A DNA stretch of 64,000 nt from Paenibacillus sp. 37 (GCF_008386395.1 NZ_CP043762.1:372001-436000), one strand, 5' to 3'. Counted from the stretch's first letter, positions 28,254 to 38,133 are shown. Notes: generated by a model not told the origin, from the sequence alone. Program-made: numbers and translations.

Positions 28254-30824
28254 ATGAAAGAGAAAACACTGGTAAACGCTTTGTTAGCTATATTAAAGAA
28301 AGACGATATTGTAGAACGTTATTTTAGAGAAAATATTCGCTGGCTAGAGGATCGTACTCGTTATTGGCAAAAACATCACATACGAGTTGGATTAGTTGGC
28401 GTAACTAGTAGTGGTAAGTCGACTTTGCTTAATGCTCTTATGGGTGAATCTCTACTACCAACCGCAGTCAGACCAAGCTCAGGGATATTAGTTACATGTA
28501 CAAAGGGTGAAGAAAACGAAGCGACGGTGTACTTTGAAAACGGTACCCCTAAAATATTCTCCGGTCCTATATTGGCCAATCAATTGGAGTACTTCGCCGA
28601 CGAACGGCTTAACCCTAAAAATCATAAGGGAGTTACATATATTGAGCTTAAGTCATCCCAGTTTACAATCGATCCAGCCATTCAGATTGTAGATAGTCCT
28701 GGACTCGATGCTTATGGGCTTGAGCGACATGAATCTTTGACCATGGAAACCCTGTTACCCACAGTAGATGTGTGCTTATTTGTAGTGACTATGAAAGCTA
28801 ATTCAGATGAATCAACGTATCGGGTTTTAAAATCCGTTAGTGACCATAACAAGCCTCTCATTATTGTTCAGAATATGCTGGACTCGGTAGAGCCAAAAAA
28901 GGGGCTACATGGAATCGTGTTGAAAACACGCGAGGAGATCGCTTTAGAACATAAGAACCGCGTAATGAGAATTGTTGGTAAGGTGGATATACAATTAGAG
29001 AATACAGCAATACTCGTCCAAGTCTCAGCAAAGCAAGCGCTGATGGGGCAGCAATCTCCAGGCAGTCATGAAAAATATGAGGCATCCCGGATTAGTCAAT
29101 TGATCCATTCACTTCAACAACAAGTGGACCAGTTAAGACCTTTCATTGCACGAGAGAGGGTGCATCAATTAAAACGTCATGTGGAGGAAATGCTCCACTT
29201 AGAAATTGAGGGTCACGCTGGGATAGAGCAGGAATACATGAGACTGGAGACACGACGCAAACAACTTTACGACTGGGAAGAAGAAAAGCGTGATCTTTCG
29301 AAAATATTCATGAAAACCCGCGGATCGATGACGAATATGATTCAAAAGATCAAGACAACGTTTGATCGTACACTCGCTGAAATAGATGCTTTTGAGCAAA
29401 CCAAAATAGATGACGCGGATCATAGTCTTCAGAGCTTGAAAAACGAAGTAGAGGGCGCAGAACAATTAGTCATTCAGACGGGACGAATTTATGATAGAAA
29501 AGTCAAAAGCTTGAGTAAAAAGCTGAATATCAACGAAGGCGACTACAAAGGTGATTTACTCCCAGGAATAATGCGTTCCTCTAATGCATTCACTGTCAGC
29601 AAAAAAATCATGCAAGAGACATATAAGGAGAGAAAGAGCGGATTATTTGGAGGTCCCTCTCGTTTTTTGGGAAAAATATTCAAAAAAGATAATTGGGGCT
29701 ATGAGGAAAAAGAGCAAGACGTTGAAATTATTGACATAGAGGCGATTCGTCGCCGTCTTACGGATAATCTTAGTGAGATTGTGAATCCGTTGTCTGCTTT
29801 TCGAGATCAATGGGCACAGCGGATATCAGTGCAACTAGATATTGTCAGAAACGAAATCGAACGACGGAAGGAAGAATTCCGTATAAAGGTCGTTTCGATT
29901 GAAGAGAAACAACATATCCAATCTGTGATGAATGATATTAGAGATTTAATGGAGCAAGAGGGATATCCGATTGAAGTTAAGCCAGAAGAACAATCCCAAT
30001 CGAATAGAGAAACTGCAGCGACTTCCGAAGTTTTGGATGAGGTACCTCTTACTGCACCAGTCACGGAGAAGAGTCGCTCAGTCATTGAGATCGACTCATC
30101 TGTGCTTGCGTTGTATACACTTAGTCACCAGTTGGTGATGAGTAGCTTTTCCGTTGTGTTTGATTTTGCACAGGGTTGGACGGACAATAGTAGTCCTATC
30201 TTCAGCACATCCGTTATTTGGGGCTGGGACGAAATTAGCTTATCCGATTTTTGTGTTCGTTTTCTCCATCGCCAGTTGAATGAAGAGGATCTAGAGCTCT
30301 TTCAGAAACAGGGATTTCTGTATAAGCACGTTGAGAATCATCGATACATTGTTGTCAATGAATATAAACTAAATGAGAATGCCAGAAAACAGCTGTTTAG
30401 TCTCCTAAATCATGAACCTTATCGTACTTATATGTTAGTAAATACAGTTCAGCAGGGTGCAACAATTAAACAGATCAAAACAAGTTTGATACATCAAGTC
30501 GATTTAACCAAAAAATCTATATTTCATTGGGTAAGTCAGTCCTTTACTGAGTTTATTGAAGGCGATAATGTAGCAGAAGGTCTGCGGAGCCTTATGGAAA
30601 TCAGCGAGCAGCAACTTAATTGTAAAAAAGGACTTTATTTAATAAATCATCCCAATCCAATTTATTCACTGTTACTCACCGAACTTTCACTGAAGAAACA
30701 GATGACGATTGATGATGAAAGGAAACTCCAAGCCGCATTGTCAAAAACGTGTGCGCATCTTGTAGTGGATCAAAGTATCCTACAAAATTGCGCAAGCTTA
30801 ATGAGGGCTTATATAGAAAATTAA
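28254..30824 (+). CDS. Dynamin-like GTPase 1 (856 aa)
   Basis: A large GTPase of the bacterial dynamin-like type. G1 P-loop GVTSSGKST lies near residues 49-57, a G2 threonine probably in PSSGILVTCT near 73-82, G3 DSPGLDAYG near 146-154, and a G4-like QNMLDS near 206-211. The G domain is followed by a charged helical and coiled-coil stalk (about 300-565). A C-terminal domain of about 230 residues (from about 625) is not recognised. No clear membrane segment is visible. ATG 28254 has CAGGAG 5 bases upstream. It is the first of six tightly linked genes, three of which encode different dynamin-like proteins. Such proteins usually remodel or guard membranes, and some bacterial ones protect against phage lysis; that role here is inference. 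Confidence 0.75.
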   Translation: MKEKTLVNALLAILKKDDIVERYFRENIRWLEDRTRYWQKHHIRVGLVGVTSSGKSTLLNALMGESLLPTAVRPSSGILVTCTKGEENEATVYFENGTPKIFSGPILANQLEYFADERLNPKNHKGVTYIELKSSQFTIDPAIQIVDSPGLDAYGLERHESLTMETLLPTVDVCLFVVTMKANSDESTYRVLKSVSDHNKPLIIVQNMLDSVEPKKGLHGIVLKTREEIALEHKNRVMRIVGKVDIQLENTAILVQVSAKQALMGQQSPGSHEKYEASRISQLIHSLQQQVDQLRPFIARERVHQLKRHVEEMLHLEIEGHAGIEQEYMRLETRRKQLYDWEEEKRDLSKIFMKTRGSMTNMIQKIKTTFDRTLAEIDAFEQTKIDDADHSLQSLKNEVEGAEQLVIQTGRIYDRKVKSLSKKLNINEGDYKGDLLPGIMRSSNAFTVSKKIMQETYKERKSGLFGGPSRFLGKIFKKDNWGYEEKEQDVEIIDIEAIRRRLTDNLSEIVNPLSAFRDQWAQRISVQLDIVRNEIERRKEEFRIKVVSIEEKQHIQSVMNDIRDLMEQEGYPIEVKPEEQSQSNRETAATSEVLDEVPLTAPVTEKSRSVIEIDSSVLALYTLSHQLVMSSFSVVFDFAQGWTDNSSPIFSTSVIWGWDEISLSDFCVRFLHRQLNEEDLELFQKQGFLYKHVENHRYIVVNEYKLNENARKQLFSLLNHEPYRTYMLVNTVQQGATIKQIKTSLIHQVDLTKKSIFHWVSQSFTEFIEGDNVAEGLRSLMEISEQQLNCKKGLYLINHPNPIYSLLLTELSLKKQMTIDDERKLQAALSKTCAHLVVDQSILQNCASLMRAYIEN

Positions 30825-30839
30825 GGGAGCAATTTAAGA

Positions 30840-31463
30840 ATGAGCAATTCCATTTTGATTGAAGTTGACGAAATGACACGTAAAATTATGGAAACATTGC
30901 AAACTGAAATGCATGAAGGGAGTCAACGTGCATTGGGACATATGAAAGATGACATTGTTACTTCCATTGAGTCCGTGCAAAGAATTTTAAAGCAGTTCGA
31001 ACATTCAAATCAGCGTCTTACCAATGATTCTCACGAACAAGTAGAATCTTTACGTAGAGATGTTGATCAGATGCAACAGAGTGTCAACGGAATCACTTCT
31101 TCTATTCAAGGCGAGCTAGATACAGTGTCTCAGAGATTACTTGATCAAATCACGAAACTGAGTCAGCGAATGGATACCATTTCAACGACATTAAATCAAT
31201 TTATGGAATTAACGGTACAGATTCCGCAAGTTACGACTTCACTTCAAGCAATTCAAGAACAGTCTGTCGGTCTTAGCGAACAAGCGATACAGCAAGCGGA
31301 GGACACATCCCGAATCCTTGAGATATTGCACGAACAACAGAAGCAAAATGCTGCGACCCAGGAGTTGCTCATAGCAGAAATTCAGAAACTAGAAGATGAG
31401 ATCGCATGGCACAATAGACCATTACTTAAAAAATGGTTTGGCGGAGGGAAGAAAACTAAATGA
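30840..31463 (+). CDS. Coiled-coil accessory protein of the dynamin operon (207 aa)
   Basis: Not recognised by family. It is almost entirely predicted coiled coil (heptad-like spacing through about residues 10-185), with a basic, aromatic tail (RPLLKKWFGGGKKTK) that could touch acidic membrane lipids. It follows the first GTPase by 15 bases and overlaps the second by ATGA, so it probably assembles with them, perhaps as a tether between GTPases. Confidence 0.65.
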   Translation: MSNSILIEVDEMTRKIMETLQTEMHEGSQRALGHMKDDIVTSIESVQRILKQFEHSNQRLTNDSHEQVESLRRDVDQMQQSVNGITSSIQGELDTVSQRLLDQITKLSQRMDTISTTLNQFMELTVQIPQVTTSLQAIQEQSVGLSEQAIQQAEDTSRILEILHEQQKQNAATQELLIAEIQKLEDEIAWHNRPLLKKWFGGGKKTK

Positions 31464-33286
31464 ACATTAATTTACTAAAGGAACTCGTTTTACAGCCTAA
31501 TCTGATCCGATTAGCAGATACATATACCCCCTATTTAACTATTGAAGGTAAACAAACGTATAAAGACATTTTGGAAGCTAAGCTAAATAATTTAGAGACT
31601 GGAGAGTTTTTAATTCCGGTACTGGGTATTCAAGGAACGGGGAAGAGTAGTTTGCTTAACGCGTTGCTCATGGAAGATCTGGTTCTACCCGTTGACGCTG
31701 ACGAAACTACATGCATACCAGTTGAAATTAGATACGGTCGTCATAATGATGGGGAAGTTCATGTCTATTTTGAAGGACGAAACGATATTGAACGTTTCTA
31801 TGACAAGACCAAAATGGAACAATATGTGCACAATCGTTTCAATCCTGGAAACGAAAAACAGGTCTCACATATTGTGATCTACAAAAACGATAATCTATTA
31901 GCCAATCAAGTTGTATTGGTAGATCTACCCGGCGTAGGAAGTATGACTGCTCGTAATGTGGAGACCACCATGCACTATATTGAGAAATTATCTGGCGCAA
32001 TCTTTTTACTGCGGACCGTTCCTCCAATTACACGTCCTGAACGAATTTTCCTCACTCATACCTGGCCTAAGCTTTCAAATGCTTGGTTTATTCAAAATCA
32101 GTGGAACGATGAGAGCAAGGAAGAAGTTGCCGATGGTAAGGAACATAACCTCGCGATTATCAAAGATATTGCTACACAAACCAAGACAAAAGCCCCTGAG
32201 GATCTTCGTATTATCAATGTATATAAAGGACTTAATGCCAGATTAGAAGATGATCTGCCAGGATATCAAGCTTCCGGTATGCAAGAACTCCGTCTGATGT
32301 TGGAAGATGTATCGTCCAACTGGAAATCTGTTCTAACAGAAGGATTCAAGTTGTATATTCGGAATCTTGTACAAGCAATTCTAAAAAAAATAGACGAGCG
32401 CCATAATGATCTAGATTTGAGTGCCGAGGAACTTCGTGCGAAATATGCAGCACAAGAACGAGAATTTGATGAAGTGGTAAGCCGGAATAAACGGCGAATT
32501 GCAGATTATTCCGACAAACTATATGATCATCGGATGTTAATGAGCGATTATGCGATAACGGTCAGCAAACAACAAGAGGAGAACCTGCGGAGTGAGATGC
32601 GACGAATTATTGGATCTGGTGTAGTAGACGGAGAATTGTTGAATCGTGCTTTCACCGAAACAAGAGATTCCTTGATGGAAGATACGTTGGAAGAGTTCTC
32701 GTTGAAATTGTTCGAAATTCAAAAGGATACTTCTGTGCTGCTGGAAGATTTGGAGATTCAAGATATCAATGGAGAGTTTGACAAAACTAGTGAATTCCAT
32801 AAAAAGGAATCCTTCAAGTTTGAAAAAGCAATCCCATCTTCATTTGGTATCGCTGGTAGTCTGCTAGGTCTTAAAGTTGGAACTCTTGTCGGAAGTGCCT
32901 TAGGACCTTTGGGTTCAGTAGTTGGCGGTATAGGTGGTGTGGTCGTTGGAACCGGAATCGCCATCCTTTCCTCTTGGTTAGGAATCCAGGCAAAGAAAAA
33001 GATTGTGGAGGTTAGACAGAAATATACGCTTCAAGATCTTGAGGAGCCGATTCGTAGCTTCCGCCACATGCTCAAGACCCACATAGAAACCGCATGTGAC
33101 GAGATGTTTGATCGTTTAGATGCAGAACTACGTGTATTTAAGAAGCTACAAGAGGATTCTCTTCGAAATGATAGGACTACTCACAGCCATATTCTTCAAC
33201 AGAGTGAGGCTGATGTAGAGAAAACTCGGAAACAGTTGGAAGAGGAAAGTACATTTATAGTTCGTTTGGAGGAACAACTCGTATGA
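31460..33286 (+). CDS. Dynamin-like GTPase 2 with glycine-rich membrane segment (608 aa)
   Basis: Dynamin-type GTPase. G1 GIQGTGKSS lies near residues 56-64, G3 DLPGVGS near 155-161, and a G4-like NQWND near 213-217. A stalk of charged helices follows. Then comes a long hydrophobic Gly/Val-rich stretch (about 455-515, for example GSVVGGIGGVVVGTGIAILS) that resembles the membrane-inserting paddle of bacterial dynamins. A final helical segment completes the stalk. It overlaps both neighbours by four bases. It is clearly different from GTPases 1 and 3 in its G1 and G4 motifs, so the three are not recent duplicates. Confidence 0.75.
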   Translation: MNINLLKELVLQPNLIRLADTYTPYLTIEGKQTYKDILEAKLNNLETGEFLIPVLGIQGTGKSSLLNALLMEDLVLPVDADETTCIPVEIRYGRHNDGEVHVYFEGRNDIERFYDKTKMEQYVHNRFNPGNEKQVSHIVIYKNDNLLANQVVLVDLPGVGSMTARNVETTMHYIEKLSGAIFLLRTVPPITRPERIFLTHTWPKLSNAWFIQNQWNDESKEEVADGKEHNLAIIKDIATQTKTKAPEDLRIINVYKGLNARLEDDLPGYQASGMQELRLMLEDVSSNWKSVLTEGFKLYIRNLVQAILKKIDERHNDLDLSAEELRAKYAAQEREFDEVVSRNKRRIADYSDKLYDHRMLMSDYAITVSKQQEENLRSEMRRIIGSGVVDGELLNRAFTETRDSLMEDTLEEFSLKLFEIQKDTSVLLEDLEIQDINGEFDKTSEFHKKESFKFEKAIPSSFGIAGSLLGLKVGTLVGSALGPLGSVVGGIGGVVVGTGIAILSSWLGIQAKKKIVEVRQKYTLQDLEEPIRSFRHMLKTHIETACDEMFDRLDAELRVFKKLQEDSLRNDRTTHSHILQQSEADVEKTRKQLEEESTFIVRLEEQLV

Positions 33287-35121
33287 TCGATTTTAACGTG
33301 TTAAATGATCGAATGCAGGCGATTAGCACGCTAGCAACTCGTTTAGATCATGAACCTATACAAGTCTTAGCTCGTTTCCTATCTGAACGAATTGCTCACC
33401 CTGAAAGTTTTGTAGTCATGTTAGGTGAAACCAGTAGTGGAAAAACGACGCTCCTCAATGGGCTACTCGGAAAGGAAATGCTTAAAACAAGTGCTAAACC
33501 AACAACAGGCACGATTGTGGAAGTGATGAGTAACCCTAATGAAGATGTTCAACGAGAAGTAGAGACCTATTATGCGATCAATAAAGATGCCACAATGGAA
33601 GAAATTTCACTAACTACTTTTGGAAGTCTTGCCCTTGAGCCTGATGCTGATTTGCACCGTCTACGTGTGATCGTACCAACTTTTCCTCATGACCTGCGAG
33701 ATATGCGTCTCTTTGATACACCAGGTTACGGCAGTATAGTAGAACATCATGAAGCAGTATTGAAAGATTTTATCCCGAATAGTGATGTTATTGTTTACGT
33801 TGTATCTCATCGAATTGGATTTAAACAAAATGATTATGAATTTTTGAAGTATGTCAATGAACTGATTGGCCCCGATACAGAAGTGTTACTCGTCATTAAT
33901 CGTGTACCGGAAGGGATTGGGGCGAGTGATACACGTATTGAGGAAATTCGTGGGTATGCAGAGGACTGCCTGCATCGGAAACTTCGTCTCCAGCTCGTGC
34001 GAAGCAGTTATAGGGAAGGGCAACCTGTGCTACCTAGTGAAGCTGGATTATGGAACGATATTCATCAGATCTTGGAACAGGAAGAGCGAAAGGAAGCACT
34101 CCAGCGTGCGTTTATAGCGTATCAGGACGATATCTTGCTGGAGATGAAGGGACATGTAGTGCAGCGGTTAGTGGCGCATCAGATGTCAGCAGAAGAAGAG
34201 CAGGACGTATTAGATGCCATGCAGCCACTTCTTGAAACAGAGGAACGGGCACTAGAACGGATTAACGTCGTTTTTGATAAGTTAAATGGTCAATTAGCGA
34301 AGCTGTTTGACGGTGCAGCTAATACTATTAAAGGCAAAATAGACATTGAACTAGATGATACTAACAAATGGGCCAGCAAAGATGAGTGCATTGGTTTCGT
34401 TCAGAATCATATGTTTCCACTCCATGTCAAGAACGAGACCAAAAGCATTTCGAATTGGATTCAAGATGAATTGGAGCGGCTCGATGAAGAAATCTTTGCC
34501 ATGCTAAATACGGCTGTTGTGGAGTTTGAAAAGAAAGTAGTATTGAAATCTAACTTGTTCCAACCGCTACTTGTAAACATCAGCAACCGACTTGCCCATA
34601 AAGCAGCGGGAAACGGTTTGAACGCTTTTTTTAAACAATTCGGGGGAGCGGGTGGAGCGGGAGCAGGCGTGGCCAATGCAGCAAAGAAGGGGCTTAAACA
34701 GGTTGGGAAAATGTTTAATAAGACCTTTTCAAGGGATACTCATAATGCTCTAGCATCATTTCTAAAGAAGATGGGTGCCACTTCGACGAAAGCCGTAACT
34801 GCAGCAGCTGCCGTTATTGTTGAAGGTATATTTTATATGATTGATTCATTAACCTGGCAACCAACCTTAAAGAGGCACATTAGAAAAGCACTAGATACAT
34901 GGCGTGATGAAACCATAACAATGGTGAGCAAAGATCTTACACAGTTAAAAGAACATAATATGGAAAATGTACGAGCATATTTTGAAGTATATCGAGAAAG
35001 TATGCCTGAAAAAAAACATGAACTCACCCAAGATGTCCAATTATTACAAGAAATGGTTTTTGACATTAACGACATATTGAGCCAAAAAGATACGATCGAG
35101 GTGACACATTATGAAAGATAA
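33283..35121 (+). CDS. Dynamin-like GTPase 3 (612 aa)
   Basis: Dynamin-type GTPase. G1 GETSSGKTT lies near residues 48-56, a likely G2 threonine in KPTTGTIVE near 67-75, G3 DTPGYGS near 145-151, and a G4-like NRVPEG near 206-211. A Gly/Ala-rich segment (FGGAGGAGAGVANAAKK near 453-469) and a hydrophobic one (about 506-523, AVTAAAAVIVEGIFYMIDSL) form a likely paddle or membrane-binding tip. It overlaps the preceding gene by ATGA and the next gene by 11 bases. Confidence 0.75.
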   Translation: MIDFNVLNDRMQAISTLATRLDHEPIQVLARFLSERIAHPESFVVMLGETSSGKTTLLNGLLGKEMLKTSAKPTTGTIVEVMSNPNEDVQREVETYYAINKDATMEEISLTTFGSLALEPDADLHRLRVIVPTFPHDLRDMRLFDTPGYGSIVEHHEAVLKDFIPNSDVIVYVVSHRIGFKQNDYEFLKYVNELIGPDTEVLLVINRVPEGIGASDTRIEEIRGYAEDCLHRKLRLQLVRSSYREGQPVLPSEAGLWNDIHQILEQEERKEALQRAFIAYQDDILLEMKGHVVQRLVAHQMSAEEEQDVLDAMQPLLETEERALERINVVFDKLNGQLAKLFDGAANTIKGKIDIELDDTNKWASKDECIGFVQNHMFPLHVKNETKSISNWIQDELERLDEEIFAMLNTAVVEFEKKVVLKSNLFQPLLVNISNRLAHKAAGNGLNAFFKQFGGAGGAGAGVANAAKKGLKQVGKMFNKTFSRDTHNALASFLKKMGATSTKAVTAAAAVIVEGIFYMIDSLTWQPTLKRHIRKALDTWRDETITMVSKDLTQLKEHNMENVRAYFEVYRESMPEKKHELTQDVQLLQEMVFDINDILSQKDTIEVTHYER

Positions 35122-35599
35122 TAGGCATACAGATCTACATGGAAGTTTGCCACTATCGAAAAAGCGGCGTGAATCAAAAGTCATCGATGCAAATGATATA
35201 AGTGACAATAATGTTATTGTAGTCCGGAATCAGAACAGTGAGTTATTTAAACAACAAGCCGCCTTGAAAGCGCTGGAATCCATTCCCGATTTATTGAACT
35301 TGGCAATGTCATTGGTAGATATCAAAAAGACAGCAGTCCAAGCAGATTCTGTTGTGAAAGTTATTCGTGAGCAGGGTGAGTTTCTACAGAAACAAGCGGA
35401 CGTTCTCGTAAAGACAGAAATCGCTCGAAGAAATTCATTAGCTACTAAGAGTGAGGCGATTCAAGGTTTATTACAGGATTTGTATGGAAGTCTAAACACC
35501 CTTCAGACAGGTGATGAGGTGAAATTGGAACTGATAGGACTTGTAAATCGTTCTATTCAAATTCTATTAGAAGATAAAGATAATGAACATGAGAAATGA
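35111..35599 (+). CDS. Small helical protein of the dynamin operon (162 aa)
   Basis: Not recognised. A basic, polar N-terminus is followed by long amphipathic helices from about residue 45. The ATG is preceded by GAGGTGA about 7 bases upstream and lies inside the end of dynamin-like gene 3. The next gene starts inside its 3' end. It is probably a subunit of the same complex. Confidence 0.55.
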   Translation: MKDNRHTDLHGSLPLSKKRRESKVIDANDISDNNVIVVRNQNSELFKQQAALKALESIPDLLNLAMSLVDIKKTAVQADSVVKVIREQGEFLQKQADVLVKTEIARRNSLATKSEAIQGLLQDLYGSLNTLQTGDEVKLELIGLVNRSIQILLEDKDNEHEK

Positions 35600-35915
35600 T
35601 TTCCTTGGAGGTATTAACGCTATTCTAGAGCTTATACGAAGTAAGAAATATCAAGAAGCCCAAGAACGGGTCAGTAAAGAAAAGGAACGATTTACTCAAG
35701 TAGAAGTTCGTGAACGACGGCGGCGTGTAGATGCTTTGATTCAATCTATTGTTCAAATTGATGTACAGATCCAAACCATAACAAACCAAATGATGTTGAT
35801 AGACGGTCCTGGTGCAAAAGAGTTAAATGAAACCATCAAGGATTTTGTCATTGAATTAAAAGCGGAGAAAGCAAGGCTACAAACCCAAAAACGAGTATCA
35901 GCGAGAGCGAAGTGA
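35583..35915 (+). CDS. Small coiled-coil protein of the dynamin operon (110 aa)
   Basis: Not recognised. The product is almost wholly charged coiled coil (for example RVSKEKERFTQVEVRERRRR near residues 25-44), ending in a basic tail. It starts 17 bases inside the preceding gene at ATG 35583 (ATG 35589 is also possible) and is the last gene of the six-gene operon. No clear terminator follows. Confidence 0.5.
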   Translation: MNMRNDFLGGINAILELIRSKKYQEAQERVSKEKERFTQVEVRERRRRVDALIQSIVQIDVQIQTITNQMMLIDGPGAKELNETIKDFVIELKAEKARLQTQKRVSARAK

Positions 35916-36364
35916 TTTCATAACAACTCGGTTGCTGCTTGTTCATTAAATAGTCTATAAAAAAACATCCTAAGATGGCTAAGATCTTGTTTATTATCTA
36001 ATGAATATTTATGTATTAAATCCTTACGAGCTAAGGAGTTTTTGTTTAATTAAACTATCACCGAGTTATGGCGATATTCCTTATGAATTCTGGTTATATG
36101 AGAAATTATGGAAATTATTCTTTTTAAGCAATTAAAGATACTTTATGTGTAAAGGTTTTAAGCATGCTAATGATAGCCTTTCCTTAAATATTATTTTTAG
36201 AAAAATGGTCAACGATAGAGAACGTTCGTTCTCTATTAGGTCATGAAATAACATAGTATTATACCAATAGAGAATAAGAAGAAATTGGCTTTAAGAGTGA
36301 TGAAGAAAATACGATTAATAATAACTTTACTTTATAAACAATAATCAGTGAAAGGGTGCACGAA
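35916..36364. other. Gene-poor gap after the dynamin operon
   Basis: AT-rich with no supported gene. A weak stem (AAGAT...ATCTT) near 35970-35990 lacks a clean T-run. The end of the gap carries the ribosome binding site AAAGGGTG at 36350 for the next gene. Confidence 0.4.
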
Positions 36365-36814
36365 ATGCAGATTTCCATATATGATAATTCCCAATTGTAC
36401 ATAAGCCTCAAAGATAAGAAGATACATAAGCATGAAGGTTCTTTAGCAGATATCAAATGTAAATTGCTTTATGACTCGAACGACAATTTTATCGGAATTA
36501 AAATTTTGTGTACATTGTCTGACACGGGAGAGAATATTGTATTGCCAGAAGTTGGACCAATCGAGTTTCCAATGCAAAAAGCTATCGTTACTCAAAATGA
36601 GGATGGGATTAATTTAGTCTTTGGTAAGGATGTAGTAGTCCATAAAGAGGTGGAGAACGAATGCATTATTGATTTGTGTCATGCTGGTATTACAGGGATT
36701 GAACCAATGCCATATACGCATATTGGAGGCAGAGAAGTCATCAAACCATTTATCATACGTGATACCCCAGGTACATCTGCTCCGATGTGGTACGAATTGG
36801 AATTGCCGAGTTAG
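36365..36814 (+). CDS. Hypothetical protein with DUF2283-like N-terminus (149 aa)
   Basis: Not firmly recognised. The first 45 residues (ISIYDNSQLYISLKD near 3-17, then LLYDSNDNFIGIKIL near 34-48) follow the pattern of small DUF2283 proteins, a YD...LYI strand pair and a D..G.I.GI.I strand. The rest is beta-rich and unfamiliar. ATG 36365 has AAAGGGTG 7 bases upstream; a GTG at 36356 overlaps that site. Its last codons and stop run into a 43-base relic of a UvrD-type gene, so the C-terminus may have been created by recombination. Confidence 0.45.
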   Translation: MQISIYDNSQLYISLKDKKIHKHEGSLADIKCKLLYDSNDNFIGIKILCTLSDTGENIVLPEVGPIEFPMQKAIVTQNEDGINLVFGKDVVVHKEVENECIIDLCHAGITGIEPMPYTHIGGREVIKPFIIRDTPGTSAPMWYELELPS

Positions 36815-36850
36815 GAAGTACTAAAGTAAACAAGGAAATTCCCAAGCTGT
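36808..36850 (+). pseudogene. 43-base relic of the UvrD-like gene
   Basis: This stretch matches 25761-25803 inside the intact UvrD-like gene at 40 of 43 bases, both starting GAGTTAGG and ending CCCAAGCTGT. In the gene it encodes part of VREYYGKQGNSQAV. Here the same frame has stop codons at both ends of the segment (TAA after VRKY, TAG after QAV). A shorter match just upstream (GTAYGAATT) hints that the similarity once ran further left. Confidence 0.7.
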
Positions 36851-37314
36851 TTAGAAACGTTTTGTTGCCAAACATTACGCTAATTTGTAGATTAAACAAT
36901 ATTGCCACCACTGAAATCGTCATATCTATCATTATTAAATTAATAATACGCTGGATGTTAAATGTCTCTGGGTCGTTTACGTAACATTAAAACTTTCCTC
37001 ATACAGCAGCAGAATCAATAATAACGTAGAGAAAGAGTACGAGTAGTTCATAACTGTGATATTTTTAGTAATCACCATCGTTAAGAATGAATAATGGGGT
37101 ATTATGTAATTATATGGTATGGTCTTCCTATCAACAGACTGAATGACAAATTTCGCCGTTCGACACGAGACCGACTGTCCCTACGGTATCAAAGAAGTTA
37201 AATTTCGCCGATTGATTAACGCATTGCTGTAAACATGTTATCACACCAAATGTAATAAAACTAAACGTCGATTTTGGCGAATACACTCGGCCAGAACCGA
37301 AAGGAGAAAAATAT
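36851..37314. other. Gap with a repeated AAATTTCGCCG
   Basis: No supported gene. An 11-base direct repeat AAATTTCGCCG occurs twice, near 37147 and 37200. The end carries AAAGGAG just before the next ATG. Confidence 0.35.
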
Positions 37315-37608
37315 ATGCGAACCATCGCTTACCCCAATATCTATCAAGGCTACAATAATGGGAACATCTATATCATCACAGAATCTGAAACGGACGGTCA
37401 GTTCAATGTCTATCAGTTGTTTGACGAGTATAATGATTATGCAACAGCTTCCGATATCCGTGCTGCACAGTTGTCACTTAAAAATGTTCCAGACGAAGAA
37501 ATCATTGTCGCTATTCAGGGCAAAGAAAGGAACGCTTTTTTGATTATGAATCAAGTCGATCATCATGAAATGAATTCTTTCAAACTCACTCTCGACGAAA
37601 TTCTATAG
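37315..37608 (+). CDS. Hypothetical protein (97 aa)
   Basis: Not recognised. A soluble, acidic, mixed alpha/beta small protein (for example NGNIYIITESETDGQFNVYQ near residues 15-34). The ATG has AAAGGAG about 9 bases upstream, and a terminator follows 15 bases after the stop, so this is a complete single-gene unit. Confidence 0.5.
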   Translation: MRTIAYPNIYQGYNNGNIYIITESETDGQFNVYQLFDEYNDYATASDIRAAQLSLKNVPDEEIIVAIQGKERNAFLIMNQVDHHEMNSFKLTLDEIL

Positions 37609-37623
37609 TAAATTCATAGAATC

Positions 37624-37652
37624 CGGCCCAGTTATCACGGGACCGTTTTTTT
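37624..37652 (+). terminator. Intrinsic terminator after the 97-aa gene
   Basis: CGGCCC pairs with GGGACCG (one bulged A) around a 9-base loop, followed by seven T. Confidence 0.75.
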
Positions 37653-38133
37653 ATATCTGGTATTTCAAAAGAATCATTACCAGAGGGATTTTAAACGCTT
37701 AACTAAGAGCATTTTGGTTTTCGCTTTACGGGATCGATGGCAAATAAAGAACATTCAATTCTTTGGATCTCAAGTTCACTGGACAAAATCCAACCCAATA
37801 ACCTTAAGCCAATACTCGGAAACGATAACGACATGTACTGCAATCGGACTCTTTTTCTCTCGATAAACTAATCAGGGTCCCAGTGCTCCTAACTACATGA
37901 TCGCTTAACTTCGTTGTTGAATTTAGGTTTAAGGTCAACGGATACTTTTTCAACTCTGAGGAAAAACACATCAATACCCACTCATTAGTATTGAGCAGCA
38001 GTTCATATCAGGATCTGCTTCGGTTAATTTGACTAATCCAAAGGGGGTTAAATATAGTTTTATGGGCTTATCTTTCAAGAAAATCAAGTGAATATTCAAA
38101 GGAGACAACGAATCAAGCCACCCCAATTTATGC
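37653..38133. other. Decayed gap left of the sigma-factor relic
   Basis: No intact gene. The minus strand carries fragmentary frames that may be the downstream continuation of the ECF sigma relic at 38134-38315, but nothing can be identified. Confidence 0.35.

Noticed and set aside
37147..37210. Two AAATTTCGCCG direct repeats, considered as iterons or an attachment site
   Set aside because: Only two copies, no third copy, no replication or integrase gene nearby.
37275..37286. The 12-mer TGGCGAATACAC also occurs at the right end of the window (about 63988-63999)
   Set aside because: A 12-base match is expected many times by chance in 64 kb, and no similarity continues beyond it.
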